The position numbers and the translations under genes were made by a program. Positions 4,454 through 5,395 of a DNA stretch of 5,395 nt are shown one piece after another (position 1 is the stretch's first letter; every line of letters starts with the position of its first letter). The notes beneath the pieces were generated by a model that saw nothing but the letters and a program-made list of their open reading frames with translations, made no database searches and was not told the origin of the DNA. Source of the stretch: Bryobacteraceae bacterium (GTDB lineage: Bacteria > Acidobacteriota > Terriglobia > Bryobacterales > Bryobacteraceae); the NCBI GenBank assembly GCA_025350445.1, contig JANXXV010000879.1, positions 1 to 5,395 on the forward strand, given 5' to 3'.

Positions 4454-5377
4454 TCAGTGCCCTTCGGCTTCCAGGAATTTCTCCGCTTCCATCGCGGCCA
4501 TGCAACCGGCGCCTGACGCCGTAATCGCCTGGCGATACGTCCGGTCCTGCACATCGCCGGCATGGAACACGCCTGCGATGTTGGTGCGCGCCCCGCCGGC
4601 CGAAAGAATGTATCCGTCCGGATCGAGATGCAACTGGCCGATAAACGCCTTGGTGTTCGGAATATGTCCGATGGCGACGAAGAAGCCCTCCACGTCCTGA
4701 TCCCAGATTGCGCCGGTCTTCAAATCGCGGAGACGAACGCCGCTCACCAGGTTCTTGCTCACGTCGTACACCTCTTCCACCACCGTGTTCGGCAACCACT
4801 TGATTTTCGGATTCGCCCTGGCACGGTCCAACATGATCTTTGAAGCGCGGAAGACTTCCGAGCGATGAATCAGCGTAACCTCAGATCCGAAACGGGTTAG
4901 GAAGTTCGCCTCCTCCATGGCGGAATCGCCGCCGCCAATGACAATGATTTTCTTATCACGGTAGAAAAAACCGTCGCAGGTGGCGCAGGAACTTACGCCG
5001 TGCCCAATCAACTTCTGTTCGGATGGCAGATTCAGCCAGCGCGCCGACGCGCCCGAGGCGACGATTAGTGTCCGCGTCTCCATCCAATCGCCTTCGATAT
5101 TCAGCCGGAACGGCCGCTTCGAAAGATCGGCCTCGATCACCGAGCCGTGGACGTACTCGGCGCCAAAATGTTCGGCCTGCTTGCGCATGTTCTCCACCAG
5201 GTCCGGGCCGTTGATGCCTTCCGGGAAGCCTGGAAAATTCTCTACCATGGTGGTCATGGAGAGCTGTCCGCCCGGTTCGTGGCCACCGATAACCAAGGGC
5301 TTTAAGTTAGCCCTCGCCGTATAAATTGCCGCAGTGCTGCCAGCGCAGCCGGAGCCGATGATCAAGACATTTTGCAT
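4454..5377 (-). CDS. trxB: Thioredoxin reductase (NADPH)
   Basis: This cytosolic flavoenzyme passes electrons from NADPH through FAD and a redox-active disulfide to thioredoxin. The 307-residue protein is the normal size for the low-molecular-weight bacterial type. It shows, in order, the FAD-binding GSGCAGS (8-14), the GGQL segment (36-39), the active-site C131-A-T-C134-D, the NADPH-binding GGGDSA (148-153), and the second FAD motif GVFHAGDVQDRTYRQA (269-284) ending in a GAGCMAA helix. The NADPH 2'-phosphate motif usually written HRRxxxR reads H171-R-S-E-V-F-R177, so one arginine is serine here. The ATG at 5375-5377 is adopted because the protein begins directly at the beta strand (QNVLIIGSG) typical of the family. 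Only a weak GGAAG, about 12 bases upstream, could serve as ribosome binding site. The upstream promoter lies outside the window. It appears to be a single-gene unit, with no thioredoxin gene in view. Confidence 0.96.
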   Translation of the reverse strand: MQNVLIIGSGCAGSTAAIYTARANLKPLVIGGHEPGGQLSMTTMVENFPGFPEGINGPDLVENMRKQAEHFGAEYVHGSVIEADLSKRPFRLNIEGDWMETRTLIVASGASARWLNLPSEQKLIGHGVSSCATCDGFFYRDKKIIVIGGGDSAMEEANFLTRFGSEVTLIHRSEVFRASKIMLDRARANPKIKWLPNTVVEEVYDVSKNLVSGVRLRDLKTGAIWDQDVEGFFVAIGHIPNTKAFIGQLHLDPDGYILSAGGARTNIAGVFHAGDVQDRTYRQAITASGAGCMAAMEAEKFLEAEGH

Positions 5378-5395
5378 GATTGAAATGAACTTCCA

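Overview
The window looks like ordinary chromosome from a GC-rich, free-living bacterium. The best guess is an acidobacterium of the Solibacter/Bryobacter type, with a planctomycete or verrucomicrobium as the alternative. That rests on a secreted protein joining a planctomycete-type cytochrome c domain to WD40 repeats, followed by a secreted IPT/pre-peptidase-like protein, a combination common in those groups. The taxonomic call is inference. I see no rRNA, tRNA, CRISPR array, transposase, phage gene or defence system.

Layout. Positions 1-1692 (minus strand) hold a two-gene cluster: a heme-WD40 propeller protein (355-1692) and, 64 bases past its stop codon, the start of a second secreted protein that runs off the left edge (1-290). 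The short gap between them contains two back-to-back perfect hairpins (308-345). The 5' end of the second gene is built from a 15-bp minisatellite (183-272) that adds five codons per unit. A compact divergent promoter region (1693-1749) separates this cluster from a plus-strand signal peptidase I gene (1750-2377). That gene's start and catalytic body lie in different frames, so it carries a frameshift or a sequence error. A 145-base gap with no supported element separates it from a convergent, secreted beta-lactamase-family serine hydrolase (2523-3758, minus).

Positions 3759-4453 form a 695-base low-information stretch. It holds three tandem inverted repeats, one unrecognised minus-strand frame (3905-4252), a tiny signal-peptide-like frame (4282-4389) and a hairpin set just after trxB. 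Several adjacent minus-strand frames there look coding but do not join, which may mean a decayed gene. Thioredoxin reductase (trxB, 4454-5377, minus) closes the window, complete but with only 18 bases of upstream sequence.

How the genes relate. Three or four products are predicted to be exported (heme-WD40 protein, its neighbour, the serine hydrolase, possibly the tiny frame), and the signal peptidase processes exported proteins, but nothing in the sequence ties it to these substrates. TrxB is a cytosolic housekeeping redox enzyme. I do not find a convincing undescribed system. The points most worth checking are the frameshifted signal peptidase with an altered serine box, the minisatellite inside a signal-peptide region, and the possible decayed gene downstream of trxB.
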